64,000 nt of DNA. Origin: Dermacentor variabilis (taxonomy: Eukaryota; Arthropoda; Arachnida; Ixodida; Ixodidae). Shown here piece by piece: positions 53,321-63,737 of the stretch; positions within the stretch are counted from its first letter, which is position 1, and every line of letters begins with the position of its first letter. Location: positions 155,274,051-155,338,050 of the forward strand of contig NC_134574.1 in assembly GCF_050947875.1 (NCBI RefSeq), written 5' to 3'. Made by a program: the position numbers and the translations under genes. The notes beneath the pieces were generated by a model. The model saw only the letters and a list, made by a program, of their open reading frames with translations, searched no databases and was not told the DNA's origin.

Positions 53321-56300
53321 TTAGGGGCTTCGACTTAAGCCATCGGCGTTACCGTTGAGACTCCCCTTTTTGTAACGCACCTCAAAGGAATATTGTTGTA
53401 AAGCGAGGCTCCAGCGCAGGAGGCGACCATTTTTGGGAGAGATGGTCTGCAGCCATTGGAGAGGGCAGTGATCCGTCTCAATGATAAACCTCGAGCCGGC
53501 TAGATAGCATGACAATTTCTGAACGGCCCACACGAGACATGCACACTCTTTCTCGGTGGCGCTATACGCCTGCTCACGACTGGTCAGCTTACGACTAGCA
53601 TACAGGACGGGGTGTTCTACTTCTCCATTTTCCCGTTGGCACAGTACAACGCCCATGCCTCGCTCACTAGCATCGCACTGAACAATGAACCCTTTTGTAT
53701 AGTCTGGCGATCGTAGCACAGGCTGGCTTGTTAGGGCACTCTTTAGGGCGCTAAAAGCTCTTTCCTTTGTCTCGTCCCAGACGACTGTTTGAGGCTCTGT
53801 CTTTCTTAGAGCATCCGTCAGGGGAGCCGCGATATCAGAGTACCTAGGGATGTACCTCTGATAGTAGCCGGCGACACCCAAGAACGACCGAATATCGGTC
53901 TTTGTGCGCGGCTGCGGAAAGTCTCGCACAGCGGCCACTTTTATTTCAGAGGGGCGGCGACGACCCTGACCAATCACGTGACCGAGGTAGACAACCTCGG
54001 CCTGTGCTAACTGGCACTTAGGAGCCTTGACTGTCAAGCCCGCTTCGCGCAGGCGGGTTAGCACCGCCCGCAAGTGTGCCATATGCTCAGACCAGGATGC
54101 GGAGAATATCGCTACGTCGTCTAGATACGGTAAAGCGAATTCTTGCTGTCCCCGCAACACTTTATCCATGAGGCTTGAAAAACAGTATGGCGCGTTCTTC
54201 AAACCAAAACTCAACACTTTAGGACGGAATGTTCCCATTGGTGAAATGAACGCCGCATACCTACTAGCCTCTTCTGTAAGTGGAACCTGCCAATAACCCC
54301 TGACAAGATCTAGGGTGGAAATAAACTGAGCGCTACTAACTTTCTCAAGGCGCTCCTCGATGTTAGGGATCGGATAAATTTGATCCTTAGTGATGGAATT
54401 AAGCCTGCGGTAGTCGACGCAAGGACGAGGTTCCTTGCCCGGTACCTCAACTAAAATCAAAGGGGAGGTATAATCACTCTCACCTGCCTCAATAACACCG
54501 AGCTGTAGCATTTTCTTTACCTCAGCCTCCATAATATCGCTCTGGCGGGGTGACACCCGATACGCCTTGGATCGTACTGGCTCTGTGGAGGTAAGTTCTA
54601 TATCATGAGTAAGTACAGAAGTCCTACCAGGCCTCTCAGAGAACAGACCTTGAAACTCTTGTAATAGCTGGTGTAGTTCGGTTTTCTGCTCAGGCGACAG
54701 CGGTGCTTTACTGATAAGGTCACTAATGACTTGACCGGTGTCTTCCCTGTTCGTCACTGAGCCTAGTCCTGGAAGCTCGACCGGAAGCTCTTCAGGAACG
54801 TTTACCATCATGCACCCCACTGCTTCCCTTTTTCTATAAGGTTTGAGCAGATTACAGTGGTAAACTTGCTGTGCTTTCCGCTTTCCTGGCAGACTTACCA
54901 CGTAGTTAACGTCCGACAGTTTCTGAACAGTTCGTGCTGGGCCCTCCCACTGCACGTCTAGTTTGTTGTTTAGCGATGTGCGCAATATCATGACCTCATC
55001 GCCAACCTCAAAACGACGGGCCCTGGCTGTCCGATCATAATAAACCTTGGCCCTCTGCTGGGCCTTTGTCATTGCTTCACCTGACAACTCCTGTGCCCTT
55101 CTTAAGCGTCCGAGGAGCTTAAGCACGTACTCCACCACGACTGGGTCGTCGCCCCTACCTTCCCATGATTCTCGAAGCATGCGAAGCGGAGATCGAAGCG
55201 AGCGACCGTACACCAGTTCAGCTGGCGAAAACCCCGTAGCCGCATGCGGCGCGGTCCTTAAAGCAAACATCACCCCAGGCAGACACAGCTCCCAGTCAGT
55301 TTGATGTTCAAAACACAAGGCTCTCAACACGCGTTTCATGACGGAGTGGAGCTTCTCAACGGAATTCGACTGTGGGTGGTACACTGAGCTGTGTAGCAGC
55401 TTTACCCCACACCTTTCGAGAAAAGTTGTCGTCAAAGCGCTAGTAAACACTGTGCCCTGATCTGATTGAATTTCTGCAGGAAAACCAACTCGCGCAAATA
55501 TGGACAGTAGTGCATTAACTATCTCAACTGAGCTGAGTTCTTTAAGCGGCACTGCTTCAGGGAACTTTGTCGCTGGGCAGATCACAGTCAAAATGTGTCT
55601 GTACCCCGTGGCTGTTACCGGCAGAGGTCCCACAGTATCAATAACGAGCCGTCTAAAAGGCTCCGTTATGATAGGTACCAATTTCAACGGCGCCCTTGAT
55701 TTGTCCCCTGGTTTGCCCACCCGCTGACAAGTGTCACATGTCCTCACGAAATGGTCTGCGTCCCGAAAACACCCTGGCCAATAGTACTCTTGCAAGAGAC
55801 GGTCCTTAGTTTTCTTAACTCCTAGGTGTCCGGACCACGAACCCCCGTGTGACAAGCGCAACAGATCCTGACGATAGCATTGAGGCACGACCAGCTGATC
55901 GAACTCCACTCCTCTGCGGTCTAGATACTTCCGGTACAGGACTCCACCTCTTTCCACAAAACGCGCAGTTTTCCTGGCGATACCTTCGTTGACATTGCAG
56001 CGAATGTTTTCTAGGCTGCCATCCTTCTTTTGCTCGGCTATCAAAGCCGACCGGCTGACTTTTAGCAACCTATCAAGTCCGTCTGACGTAGGCGCGATGA
56101 GCAAATCAGTAGATAGCTCTTCTAACTTTCCCGAATCGGGATTTTCCTCTCCAGTATCTGGCGCCTTCAACGCTACAGACTCAATTTTATTCTGTTCGGG
56201 CGTGCTCTGAATATCAGCTTGCTGCGCCTCTGACCCTTTTTCATTGTTCGCCAACGTCGGCCCCGCAACTACCGCCTTTGCAGCGAGCTCCCGAACCTTC

Positions 56301-57844
56301 GATCTGGTTAAGGCCTGAACACTAGCTTCACCAAACAAAAGCCCCTTCTCGCGCAGGAGGTGATCGGACCTGTTTGAAAATAGGTACGGGTACTGGGGTG
56401 GCAGCATAGATGACACTGCCGCCTCCGTCTCAAGCGCTCCGAAAGGTCCTTCAATAAGCACTTTTGCTACCGGCAGACACACGCTATGAGCTTCCACGGC
56501 TTGCTTGATCCACGCGCACTCGCCCGTGAACATATGGGGTTCTACGTAAGATGGGTGAACTACATCCATCGTAGCTGCGGAATCGCGCAGCACTCGGCAC
56601 TCTTTCCCGTTCACGAGGAGGTCTCGCATGTAAGGCTCGAGAAGCTTCATGTTCTCGTCAGTGCTGCCTAGTGAAAAAAACACAACTTTTGGTGTTGTTT
56701 CCGGACACTGCGCCGAAAAGTGACCCGGCTTCTGGCACGTATAACAAACGCCCGCTCGCCTCATCTCGAACCGCTTTCTGCGTTCGGCTTCGGCTGCCGT
56801 CTCTTTACGTTTGGTCGGATTGCTTTCACTCGCATCCTCACTACGCGTGTCCCCCTTAAATCTCATGGGCGTGAACTTCGGCCTCTCAAACTTCGAGCCA
56901 AATTCACCCTTTTGACCGTCCTTAGCTCCGCGAGCTCGACGCGTCACAAACTCCTCGGCTAGCTCAGCGGCTCTAGCCACCGTACTCACGTCTGGCCTAT
57001 CCAAGACCCAGTATCGCACGTTCTCCGGTAACCGACTATAAAACTGTTCTAGCCCGAAACACTGCAGAACTTTATCGTGGTCACCAAACGCTTTCTCTTC
57101 TTTGAGCCACTCCTGCATGTTCGACATAAGCCTATACGCAAACTCTGTATATGACTCACTTCTGCCTTTCTCATTTTCCCGAAACTTCCGACGGAACGCT
57201 TCCGCAGACAGCCGGTACTTTTTTAGCAGACTTGATTTTACTTTGTCGAAATCCTCTGCTTCCTCTCTATCCAAGCGAGCGACTACGTCGGCCGCCTCGC
57301 CGGGTAACAAAGTGAGCAAGCGCTGTGGCCATGTTTCCCGAGAGAACCCCTGCTTCTCGCACGTTCGCTCAAAGTTAACCAGGAACAAACCAATGTCCTC
57401 TCCAAGCTTAAACGGCCGCATCAGGTCAGTCATTTTGAACAATACTCGTTCTCCTGCACCGTGTGCCTGACTTCCATTACGAGCGCGTTCCATTTCTACC
57501 TCAAGACGCTTCATTTCCAAAGCGTGTTGACGCTCTTCTTTTTCTTTCTCTGCTTTACGTTCACGCTCTTCTTTCTCTTTCTGTTCTTTAAGTTCGCGCT
57601 CATATTTCTCTTTTTGCTCTTTAAGTTCGCGCTCATGTTTCTCTTTTTGCTCTTTAAGTTCGCGCTCCTGTCTTTTTGACCTCTCCTCAATAGTCTCAAG
57701 GCATTCCGACAGCTCGTCATCCTCAGCCTCTAACTCAAGAATAGCCTTTAGCAGTTCAGGTTTTCTGAGTTTGTCCGAGACATCCAGACCCAACTCTCTT
57801 GCAAGCTCCAACAATTTCGGTTTGCGCAACGACTTCAAATCCAT
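53321..57844 (-). CDS. Retrotransposon gag-pol polyprotein, 1507 aa
   Basis: Residues 1-40 look like a SAP motif. Residues 50-120 form a charged coiled coil with ERELKEQKEK-type decapeptide repeats. Residues 140-302 resemble the capsid fold from which SCAN domains derive. A zinc knuckle (CYTCQKPGHFSAQC) lies at 367-380. The protease has RDSAAT at 420-425 and a late LPPQYPYL block. Integrase (660-1005) has its HHCC finger (H666, H673, C703, C706) and catalytic residues in VIDTVGP (D736), SDQG (D795) and NSVEK (E830), then a GPY/F-like end (WEGPARTVQ). Reverse transcriptase follows (1085-1270; YLDD at 1240-1243), then RNase H (1385-1507; CDAS, ATEKE, TDHCPLQW, NADGLSR). It is one uninterrupted frame with ATG in the context GCCATGG. 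It is the catalytic and structural protein set of the element. Confidence 0.95.
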   Translation of the reverse strand: MDLKSLRKPKLLELARELGLDVSDKLRKPELLKAILELEAEDDELSECLETIEERSKRQERELKEQKEKHERELKEQKEKYERELKEQKEKEERERKAEKEKEERQHALEMKRLEVEMERARNGSQAHGAGERVLFKMTDLMRPFKLGEDIGLFLVNFERTCEKQGFSRETWPQRLLTLLPGEAADVVARLDREEAEDFDKVKSSLLKKYRLSAEAFRRKFRENEKGRSESYTEFAYRLMSNMQEWLKEEKAFGDHDKVLQCFGLEQFYSRLPENVRYWVLDRPDVSTVARAAELAEEFVTRRARGAKDGQKGEFGSKFERPKFTPMRFKGDTRSEDASESNPTKRKETAAEAERRKRFEMRRAGVCYTCQKPGHFSAQCPETTPKVVFFSLGSTDENMKLLEPYMRDLLVNGKECRVLRDSAATMDVVHPSYVEPHMFTGECAWIKQAVEAHSVCLPVAKVLIEGPFGALETEAAVSSMLPPQYPYLFSNRSDHLLREKGLLFGEASVQALTRSKVRELAAKAVVAGPTLANNEKGSEAQQADIQSTPEQNKIESVALKAPDTGEENPDSGKLEELSTDLLIAPTSDGLDRLLKVSRSALIAEQKKDGSLENIRCNVNEGIARKTARFVERGGVLYRKYLDRRGVEFDQLVVPQCYRQDLLRLSHGGSWSGHLGVKKTKDRLLQEYYWPGCFRDADHFVRTCDTCQRVGKPGDKSRAPLKLVPIITEPFRRLVIDTVGPLPVTATGYRHILTVICPATKFPEAVPLKELSSVEIVNALLSIFARVGFPAEIQSDQGTVFTSALTTTFLERCGVKLLHSSVYHPQSNSVEKLHSVMKRVLRALCFEHQTDWELCLPGVMFALRTAPHAATGFSPAELVYGRSLRSPLRMLRESWEGRGDDPVVVEYVLKLLGRLRRAQELSGEAMTKAQQRAKVYYDRTARARRFEVGDEVMILRTSLNNKLDVQWEGPARTVQKLSDVNYVVSLPGKRKAQQVYHCNLLKPYRKREAVGCMMVNVPEELPVELPGLGSVTNREDTGQVISDLISKAPLSPEQKTELHQLLQEFQGLFSERPGRTSVLTHDIELTSTEPVRSKAYRVSPRQSDIMEAEVKKMLQLGVIEAGESDYTSPLILVEVPGKEPRPCVDYRRLNSITKDQIYPIPNIEERLEKVSSAQFISTLDLVRGYWQVPLTEEASRYAAFISPMGTFRPKVLSFGLKNAPYCFSSLMDKVLRGQQEFALPYLDDVAIFSASWSEHMAHLRAVLTRLREAGLTVKAPKCQLAQAEVVYLGHVIGQGRRRPSEIKVAAVRDFPQPRTKTDIRSFLGVAGYYQRYIPRYSDIAAPLTDALRKTEPQTVVWDETKERAFSALKSALTSQPVLRSPDYTKGFIVQCDASERGMGVVLCQRENGEVEHPVLYASRKLTSREQAYSATEKECACLVWAVQKLSCYLAGSRFIIETDHCPLQWLQTISPKNGRLLRWSLALQQYSFEVRYKKGSLNGNADGLSRSP
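57585..57672 (-). repeat. 30-bp tandem repeat in gag
   Basis: Three in-frame copies encode ERELKEQKEK with H or Y at the junctions (residues about 60-90). The repeat lengthens the coiled coil of gag. Confidence 0.8.
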
Positions 57845-58178
57845 GGCTGCTCTGAATGCTGCTTTTTCTACTGCTTACTATTGTCTTGCCGCAAACTAAC
57901 CCGGCAGCAACGACAACCACAATTACCAGCTCTGTTTCTGACACTAACAAAAGCCTGGCAAAGCTCAGTAGAAGAAAGTCCCGCACTCACCAAACCTCGC
58001 AGGCAGGAATTCCGCGCAGTCGTTCCGCTGCAGGCAACCAGTCGTCACACAGGGCTCGTTGCACTGCTCCCGGATCGTCGTTGAGCTGCTCAGCATACTG
58101 TCAACTGCATCTCTTTGCTGCTGGCCTCCGTTGTCGTGATCTCGCCGCTGGCAGACCGTTGTTTGAAGTCGTAGGCGA
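57845..58178 (-). other. Leader of the retrotransposon
   Basis: About 335 bp between the primer site and the gag start. GATCTC.CCGCTGGCA occurs twice (near 58138 and 58178), so the primer-site region is partly duplicated. Confidence 0.6.
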
Positions 58179-58196
58179 TCTCACCGCTGGCAACCA
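58179..58196 (-). other. Primer binding site of the Gmr1-like element
   Basis: On the minus strand TGGTTGCCAGCGGTGAGA starts two bases inside the 5' LTR, so the complementary tRNA would end in CCA. I cannot name the tRNA. The two-base spacing equals that in the element at 2662-5216. Confidence 0.6.
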
Positions 58197-58198
58197 GA

Positions 58199-59002
58199 TG
58201 TTTGGATCGCGACACTGGAGCGATCCGTTGGGAACTCGGCGCTGACGCCCGTGGTTGTACCTGGGTCGCAAGCCCCAAGGGTAGCGTTGGCCTGGCGGCC
58301 TGGGGTACAACTGCAAGCATCCGAAGGTCCCGGCAAAGCATGAGTCGACAGGTAACAACGAAACAACTTGTTTATTTTAACATCGCAAAGAGTTGGCGGT
58401 CAGGTTTGACCGAAGTAGAGAGACGGGAGAGCACTTCACTCAACGGAAGAAATCGGAGCCCTCCTCTGGCGTCCGGGGGCAGCTGTTTTTATACTCTCGC
58501 AGTTGAGGGCAAGAAGGAACCCCTAAAAAGACGAGCACGTGAATGTACAATGGGCTAATGGTGACGCACACTGTCGTAGCGATGCCGTAGCACCATGTCG
58601 TGGCGCTGCGCAAGATCTCGTAGCAACTGGTCGTGGCGCTGCGCAGCACACTGTCGTGGCGCTGCGCAGCACACTGTCGTGGCGCTGCCGGTCGGACACA
58701 ATGACTGTAACGAGAAGATGGTCCCTGCTTTGGCTTCGCCTGTTTCGGGCACAATGACTGGAACGAGATCCCTGCTTTGGCATCGCCTGTTTCGGGCCCA
58801 ATAACTGGAATGAGATCCCTGCTTTGGCATCGCCTGTTTCGGGCACAATGACTGGAACGAAATCCCTAGGCGGTCGCATCGCCGCAGACGCGCCTGGAAA
58901 CACCTGGCGATGAGTGTTGTGGTGACGACGATCGGGCCAAAATGTCCGCCGCCCCGCCGCCGTCGCGCCGGCAAAACCACGTGTCGCAGGCGAAACGCAA
59001 CA
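58199..59002 (-). repeat. Right LTR (5' LTR of the element)
   Basis: 804 bp. Drives transcription on the minus strand from a TATA box at 58486-58493. Followed by the second GCAC at 59003-59006. Confidence 0.93.
58486..58493 (-). promoter_or_regulatory. TATA box of the 5' LTR
   Basis: The plus-strand TTTTTATA reads TATAAAAA on the minus strand. AATAAA lies about 110 bases downstream at 58371-58376, which bounds a short R region. Confidence 0.55.
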
Positions 59003-59112
59003 GCACCTATGTAGCTGTTCCCGGCATGTGCTATTCATGCTCTCCGCGAAGTGCGTCTGCTGGGGTGGGACAATGCACAAACACCGGTGCAGGTATACCT
59101 ATAGAATACTTT

Positions 59113-59275
59113 GCGGCAGTGGCTGTGGCGTCATATGCTGCTGAGCACGGGATCACGGTCTCGACTTCCAGCCACGCCGGCCGTATACCGGTGGGGGTTG
59201 AACGCGAAAAACGCTTGCGCCCTCCACTATATATGCGGCGTGCCTCGTAATACTACTGTGTAGTTTTCGGTACTT
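59113..59275 (+). mobile_element. Decayed tRNA-derived SINE
   Basis: GTGGCTGTGGCGTCATATGC near the A box, TGGGGGTTGAACGCGAAAAA in the body and GCGGCGTGCCTCGTAATACT in the tail match the SINE family; the B box is altered. Confidence 0.5.
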
Positions 59276-62239
59276 TAAATCCCACAATTCTTTTTATTTT
59301 CACACCGAGGCTGCTGCATAGCCGCTCTGGAGCGGTGGCGTGCTCGGCATCAAAAACTTAAAATTCTCAAATTTTTGTTTTTAAACTTAGTTACCAATGA
59401 CTATAAAAATAAAAATTGGCCTGCGTTTACCTCTTTTGAACAAACAACATAATTTCGCATTTTTTCTTTCTTTTTTAGTCTTTTAATTCGTCATTGTTAC
59501 TCATGGGGTGTTTCAACGGCCCCAAGCTAGCTAACAGCTACAGACGTATATCACGGGTGCAGTGGCGGAAGCTGACTGTTTTGCTGCAACGCAGCTCAAT
59601 TGAGCGGGTGCTGTCACTACGCGATAACACGAGCTAGTGTGTAAGGAGTTTACTGCAGGCGTTATACGATTGTATAACGACGTGCGATTGTGCGTGATGT
59701 ACACTAAGAGCATGTAAATTGTAAATATGTTACGGGATGCAATGAACTTCCCAATTTTAGCAGTCAGCAAAGATATTTTTAGTACTTTCGAAGGATGTGA
59801 GAGATTGCTTATACGGCTTAGATGTTTGTGATGTTACAGTTACTCAGAATGTCGGTGCTACATAAAGACCGCTAGCCCAGGGCAATAGTTTCTTGAACGT
59901 GCACGCAATGCCTTTATTCACGCCGCATATTCCACGCACCGTGAACATAATTTGCGCATTCCAAAAATGTATCACAAGAAAGCCGTAATAGCAACCAGTA
60001 GCGAAAAATACGCGCGCGCTGGTGAGATAAATATTAATGACAGGTGGTGAGGTTAGCCGAACAAATGGCTTGGAATGCTACTACGCGTTTAATATATAAC
60101 AGGAGATCAAAGGACGAGAGAGGGGAAAACAAATGTACTCGCATCCATTCTCGCAAAAACTCTGGAAGGGGCAGCAGTGAGCGTCATGAAATGACCGAAG
60201 TGGAAGCTTTAAAAGGCACCGTCAATAACCAAAATTTTATACATTTTTGGTGCAGTCAAAATGGCAGAGATAGATAACATACTGTTTGTTGACGGCGCTC
60301 TACTCGGCACCGGCTTGCTCGACTCGGCTCCGCCGTTTCATCACGCCGGTGCCGAGTCGGGTGAACAGTGAATTTGCTTACGCGACATTGCAGCATGTGC
60401 TTCTGAAAACTTTTTCCACCGTTCACTATAGGCCGTGCGTTACCGCGCTGCTGTTGGCAGGCTTTTAAAGTTAGAGCGCTGCATGGTTGGCTATATAGAC
60501 AACTTGCGCTGAAGTTTTTCGGGGCGAAGGCACCGCTAGAACAAGCAGTCTAAGAAACCGTGAAATGGAAATGGGAGGGACGCGATAGACATTCGTGGGG
60601 AGGAGGGGAGGGGAGGGCGTGACATCTGCGATTGCTTGATCACGAGACGAGTGTCCAAGATCTGAAAATGCCCATGTGTGCGTGCTCCTTAGGACTCTGA
60701 ATACCTTGCGATTGAAGAGCGAACGTTCGCGAGCTTCAGCTCGGCAAAGCTTCGTGCGCTTAACCGTTCAACACTAAGACTATAGCGTGGATAAAACATG
60801 GATCGTTGTCGTTTTTTAGAGTGCCAATTCGTGAGGCGAGCGTCGGCGTTCCCGGCGTACAGCGAAAGATGAGAGCGAAACCGGCGCACAGCCAACGCCA
60901 CCTAAACGCAGCAGGTGATGAAAATAGCGGCGAGAGAGAAGAGGCGGGAGGAGGAAAGCGGAGAGGAGGGTGCAGAGGAACGGTGAGGCGGAAAGCAGAG
61001 GAGGGTATGGAAAGCGTGAGACGAAAAACGTAGCGCGCGTCGTCTGCGGAGGTTTGCCGGCGGCGGCTTCTGTGAATCGCGCCCACGCTTCACCCACGGG
61101 CTGGGCCCACGTGCTGGCTCTCGCGATCTCCATATTAGCGAGACTTTGGCGCCACACTTTACTCCGTTTGCAATTTGCCGCACGAGACCGGTTGTCCACG
61201 CCAGCCAATATATCGCGAAATGAAAACGAGCTGCACTCAAGTTAGGGAGTATCGTAATTGTCGGTGACTTCTTTAAGGCCGTCTTTAATGCGTCCCTAAA
61301 TACCGGTGACCGAGACACTGTGGTGATGAATGAAAGCGTTGTATAGCGCCCTCTGGCTGTTGCAAGTGTATATACCTATAGTAACCAACCTTTTTCTACA
61401 AAATAACCGGAAATAGAATATTGAACGAATAAGCAAGCAGTGAACACTCCAAGCAACACATTTAGTCTACATCATCCGTAATTCACTGACTTTCTGTTGA
61501 AAGAGTAGTAAACAGAAACTTACCGCATTCTGTTCGATGGCGGTTGCTTCATAACTTGATGCACGCTCATGTACTATCTCACGTCTGATCTCTGATGATC
61601 TCAAAACTTGTACCAGACTTCGTCGAAAGTACTATGTTCTTGAGTGATCTCACTTTTCATGCATGTCACATTTTTCACTTGACGCTGCTTTCTATATTTG
61701 TTACACATACACGTTGAAGACATGGAAATTTGTTCAACGTATTCAAGAGTTCCGTATATAGCACCCGCTCTTGAGGACGGGCCGGCTACGGCGTGACGCA
61801 GAGTACTCGTCTTGTTGAGTAGGGATTTATCCGTTCCAGTGGAGTGGCGTCACAGTGGTATGCGCTTTCGATGACCGAGCAGGCCCATATGCGTGATGTC
61901 ATTTCTGTAAATACGCGGAGTACCTTCTGCAGTGACTAAGGCAGCTGGCTCCCGTGAGCATCTCCTGATCCATGTTGTATCTTTATATTTTCTAAGGCGC
62001 CAAAAAGTACACACATAGGAGGTTCTCGCACCACAAATTGTTTGTTCAGTAGTGCAGAATGTCGGCGCTAGCACAGTACTCGGTCAAGTCTCTTCACCAA
62101 GCTGCTGTCATATTGCCGCGGACACGTCCGTGAGTTGTGTTCAGACCGCTGTTGTTGCGGGCGTCAAGCTGTTCAGGTGGCGCGGCTCAAACGACCCGTG
62201 TGTGCGCGTCGCCATCTACCGCAGGAAGCAATTGTATGC

Positions 62240-62388
62240 TGATCGATCATCATACCTTGCTGGTGAAGCAGTGCACTGACACGGACACAGAGAAGACGCA
62301 CAAGACGACACTCGCTGCTTCTCTGTGTGTGTCTTCTCTGTGACCGTGTCAGTGCGCTGCTTCACCAGCAAGGTATGATGATCGATCA
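62240..62388. repeat. 149-bp hairpin followed by CACCAACTAGCCC
   Basis: The arms TGATCGATCATCATACCTTG and CAAGGTATGATGATCGATCA continue for about 60 bases (through CAGTGCACTGACACGG), with a loop of about 35 bases. CACCAACTAGCCC overlaps the end at 62387-62399, as after the hairpin at 44581-44715. Confidence 0.8.
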
Positions 62389-62911
62389 CCAACTAGCCCA
62401 ACTTTCCACATTACTGTATGCTGATTAGCGCTGGCCCTCGCCAGTCAGGGGTTCAGTCCCGGTAAGTGCGTCAGCAGTAGACTGCTTCGATTACATTCGA
62501 AAGCGCGATGGCCTTCGCAAGGCGTCTCTCGCTAAAGGAGTGATAATCGCTTCTCGGCATTTTGTCAAAGATCAAGGTATATGCACTGCCCACATGATCG
62601 CAGTCGGACCGTGACGTTTTATAAAATTTCGCTTCGTTACATCCAAGAAAAAAAGAAAGCTGGACGACAAGATCAGAAACGCCGGTGCAAGAGAAAGACG
62701 AAGTTGCCGCAATATTTATTCACAAACAGCAGCGAAGACCGTTTCAACGAGTCTTCACCGCTATGTATACGAGTCGACAATCGATACCACGACCCTTCAA
62801 TTGTAAAATGACGCATCGTGAACTATCTTTTTGGCGTTCGACTTACGAAACGGGGGTGCTATTCTGGAGACCGTCAAATCCCGCCACAACGTCGGATCCG
62901 CCATCATAAGA

Positions 62912-63606
62912 GAGTTTTAGAATAGGGGCCCCAAACGTTTTGGGGCCCCAAAGAAATAGCGTCAAAGCCACTGCGCATGCGCAAGACGCAAACTCCGTTT
63001 GGGTTTTGCGTTGGGAACGCTATTTCACCGATTTAACGGGAGCCCAAATAGCGGCCCCAAAAGCTTTGCGTCGGCAAACATGGCGGCACCCATCGAAGCG
63101 ACGGCTCTAACCTAGCACAAAACGGTTCGATTCGCGGTAACGCGTGAAGTTCGCAAGCTAGGAGAAGTGAGTGCGGTTATCGCTTTCTCTCAACTAGCGT
63201 GTGTTTTTAAGATTGACTCATTAGACGCCGCTGATTTTGAATTCGATTGTGGATTTTATGGCTCGCAGGCCTAACACGGCTAAGCTTGGCTGGTGAAGGC
63301 TAGTAAAGTTGGTTTGCTCAAAACTAAGCGCAACTAATTGTTTGCTGCTTACAGAGAATAACCTCTAAATTGTACTTAAACGCGAATACACGCAAGTAAA
63401 AATTATTACTCCTATAATAAAATGGTATATTTTATTTAATTATTTCTAATAGTTTTTCTTTGACGCCGTAGTGGCGCCGTCAGCGCAAGACGCTATCCGC
63501 AAACGTCAAACCCTATTCTAAAACTCTTCACTCCTACGTGCCCCAACGCTAACACCCGCAAAGCTCTTTGGGGCCCCAAAATATTGGGGCCCCTATTCTA
63601 AAACTC
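62912..63606. mobile_element. 695-bp fold-back MITE with GGGGCCCC palindromes
   Basis: Ends GAGTTTTAGAATAGGGGCCC and GGGCCCCTATTCTAAAACTC are inverted repeats of about 40 bases. Each end also contains its own small palindrome (GGGGCCCCAA...TTGGGGCCCC). A second right-end-like sequence (CCCTATTCTAAAACTCTT) lies inside at 63510-63527. No clear target duplication and no transposase. Confidence 0.75.
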
Positions 63607-63737
63607 CCTATTAACATTTCTGATTGGCCCACAGGGCTGCTGCGGCGCCTCCGATTGGCTCGAAACGCCGCCATTACAGAATTTGACAGCGTGGCGAAAT
63701 CTGGCGATCTCCAAGTTAGCACCCCGGTACGATGCGC

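Larger units (their letters stand above)
52031..59002 (-). mobile_element. Gmr1-like Ty3/gypsy retrotransposon, complete
   Basis: A 6972-bp element bounded by two 804-bp LTRs with TG...CA ends and a GCAC target duplication. On the minus strand the order is 5' LTR, primer binding site, a leader of about 335 nt, a single 1507-codon gag-pol frame, 486 nt of noncoding sequence and the 3' LTR. Domain order is gag, protease, integrase, reverse transcriptase, RNase H. Having integrase before reverse transcriptase is unlike normal Ty3/gypsy elements and matches the Gmr1-like group. The open frame and nearly identical LTRs suggest recent insertion and possibly present activity. There is no envelope-like frame. 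Confidence 0.93.
59007..62911. other. Interval between retrotransposon and right-end MITE
   Basis: No gene recognised. Holds a decayed SINE (59113-59275), a GC-rich segment at 60800-61230 related by eye to the reverse complement of 36440-36690, and a 149-bp hairpin (62240-62388). The longest frames (up to 138 codons) lie in the GC-rich segment and look like shadows. Confidence 0.5.

Noticed and set aside
62418..62470. Possible tRNA (CAGGGGTTCAGTCCCGG resembles a T arm)
   Set aside because: No seven-base acceptor stem or complete D and anticodon arms could be folded. It may be a SINE fragment.
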